The notes beneath the pieces are model-generated. The model was not told the DNA's origin and searched no databases. It saw only the letters and a list, made by a program, of their open reading frames with translations. From positions 1-43,347 of the forward strand of contig JACCVM010000056.1 of NCBI GenBank assembly GCA_013698135.1: a stretch of 43,347 bases of DNA, written 5' to 3'. Made by a program: the position numbers and the translations under genes. This DNA is from Euzebyaceae bacterium (GTDB taxonomy: Bacteria; Actinomycetota; Nitriliruptoria; Euzebyales; Egibacteraceae). Below, piece by piece: positions 43,339-43,347 of the stretch; the first letter of the stretch is position 1, and every line of letters starts with the position of its first letter.

Positions 43339-43347
43339 ATGCAGGGC
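43339..43347 (+). CDS. Start of a probable bacterioferritin gene (cut by window end)
   Basis: Only ATG CAG GGC ('MQG') is present, 27 nt after bfd and following an AAAAGGACC ribosome site at good spacing. 'MQGD' is the common start of bacterioferritins, and the bfd context supports it, but three residues prove little. Confidence 0.45.

Overview
The window looks like the chromosome-origin region of a deep-branching, high-GC actinomycetote. Evidence for this is the order dnaA-dnaN-recF-DUF721-gyrB-gyrA on one side and rpmH-rnpA-yidD-yidC-jag-rsmG-parA-parB on the other. It also carries actinobacterial hallmarks: CrgA, DUF3566, DUF881, a class E sortase, a PknB-type PASTA kinase, the fhaB-pstP-rodA-pbpA-pknB cluster, CwlM and a GAF-ANTAR protein. 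From memory, the gene order largely follows Mycobacterium (Rv0002-Rv0020 and Rv3907-Rv3924 blocks), but it has clear local differences. GTG starts and ATGA/GTGA stop-start overlaps are very common, so much of the window is probably transcribed as long translationally coupled operons. I cannot name a genus.

Layout, left to right. (1) 1-6176, plus strand: the cell-wall and division signalling operon, with the end of an FHA protein, a PP2C phosphatase, a RodA/FtsW glycosyltransferase, a class B PBP and a PASTA kinase. (2) 6177-7251: a degenerate renalase-like relic and a universal-stress-like gene. (3) 7300-10494, minus strand: a coupled cluster of DUF881, sortase, a 48-aa membrane peptide not on the ORF track, YihY and TrpG/PabA. 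(4) 10621-11271: crgA and a zinc-ribbon membrane protein, converging on a hairpin. (5) About 570 bp with no convincing gene. (6) 11843-23437, minus strand: tRNA-Ala, a 38-aa DLW-39-like peptide, tRNA-Ile, DUF3566, GAF-ANTAR, gyrA, a GerMN lipoprotein, gyrB, DUF721, recF, dnaN, a putative oriC and dnaA. (7) 24091-29250, plus strand: rpmH to parB with two parS-like sites, one of them inside parA. (8) 29280-31489, minus strand: a Ddl-like ATP-grasp ligase coupled to an aminotransferase. (9) 31665-35987: a small membrane protein, a GNAT protein, CwlM, trxA, trxB and a zinc-finger membrane protein. (10) 36008-39786, minus strand: anti-sigma factor, ECF sigma factor, a Ser/Thr kinase with an extracellular discoidin-like domain, and a small membrane protein. 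(11) 39849-43347: a Nudix hydrolase, an orphan PilT, a CCA-adding-type enzyme, and an iron-box/Bfd/bacterioferritin cluster cut by the window edge.

The genes fall into linked functions. These are replication initiation and segregation (DnaA, DnaN, RecF, gyrase, ParAB-parS), envelope growth under Ser/Thr phosphorylation (PknB, PstP, RodA, PbpA, CrgA, CwlM, the second kinase), membrane protein insertion (YidC, YidD), and redox/envelope stress (SigM-like sigma and anti-sigma, TrxAB). The window is mostly core genome, so I do not claim a new defence or mobile system. The most interesting departures are: a stand-alone, apparently active kinase with a discoidin-like ectodomain where Mycobacterium has the MurJ-pseudokinase fusion; a CwlM lacking a zinc-ligand histidine; a Ddl-like ligase with altered active-site residues beside an aminotransferase; a GerMN lipoprotein between gyrB and gyrA; a parS inside parA; small uncatalogued peptides; and several genes whose -10 boxes lie 6-9 nt from the start codon, suggesting leaderless mRNAs.
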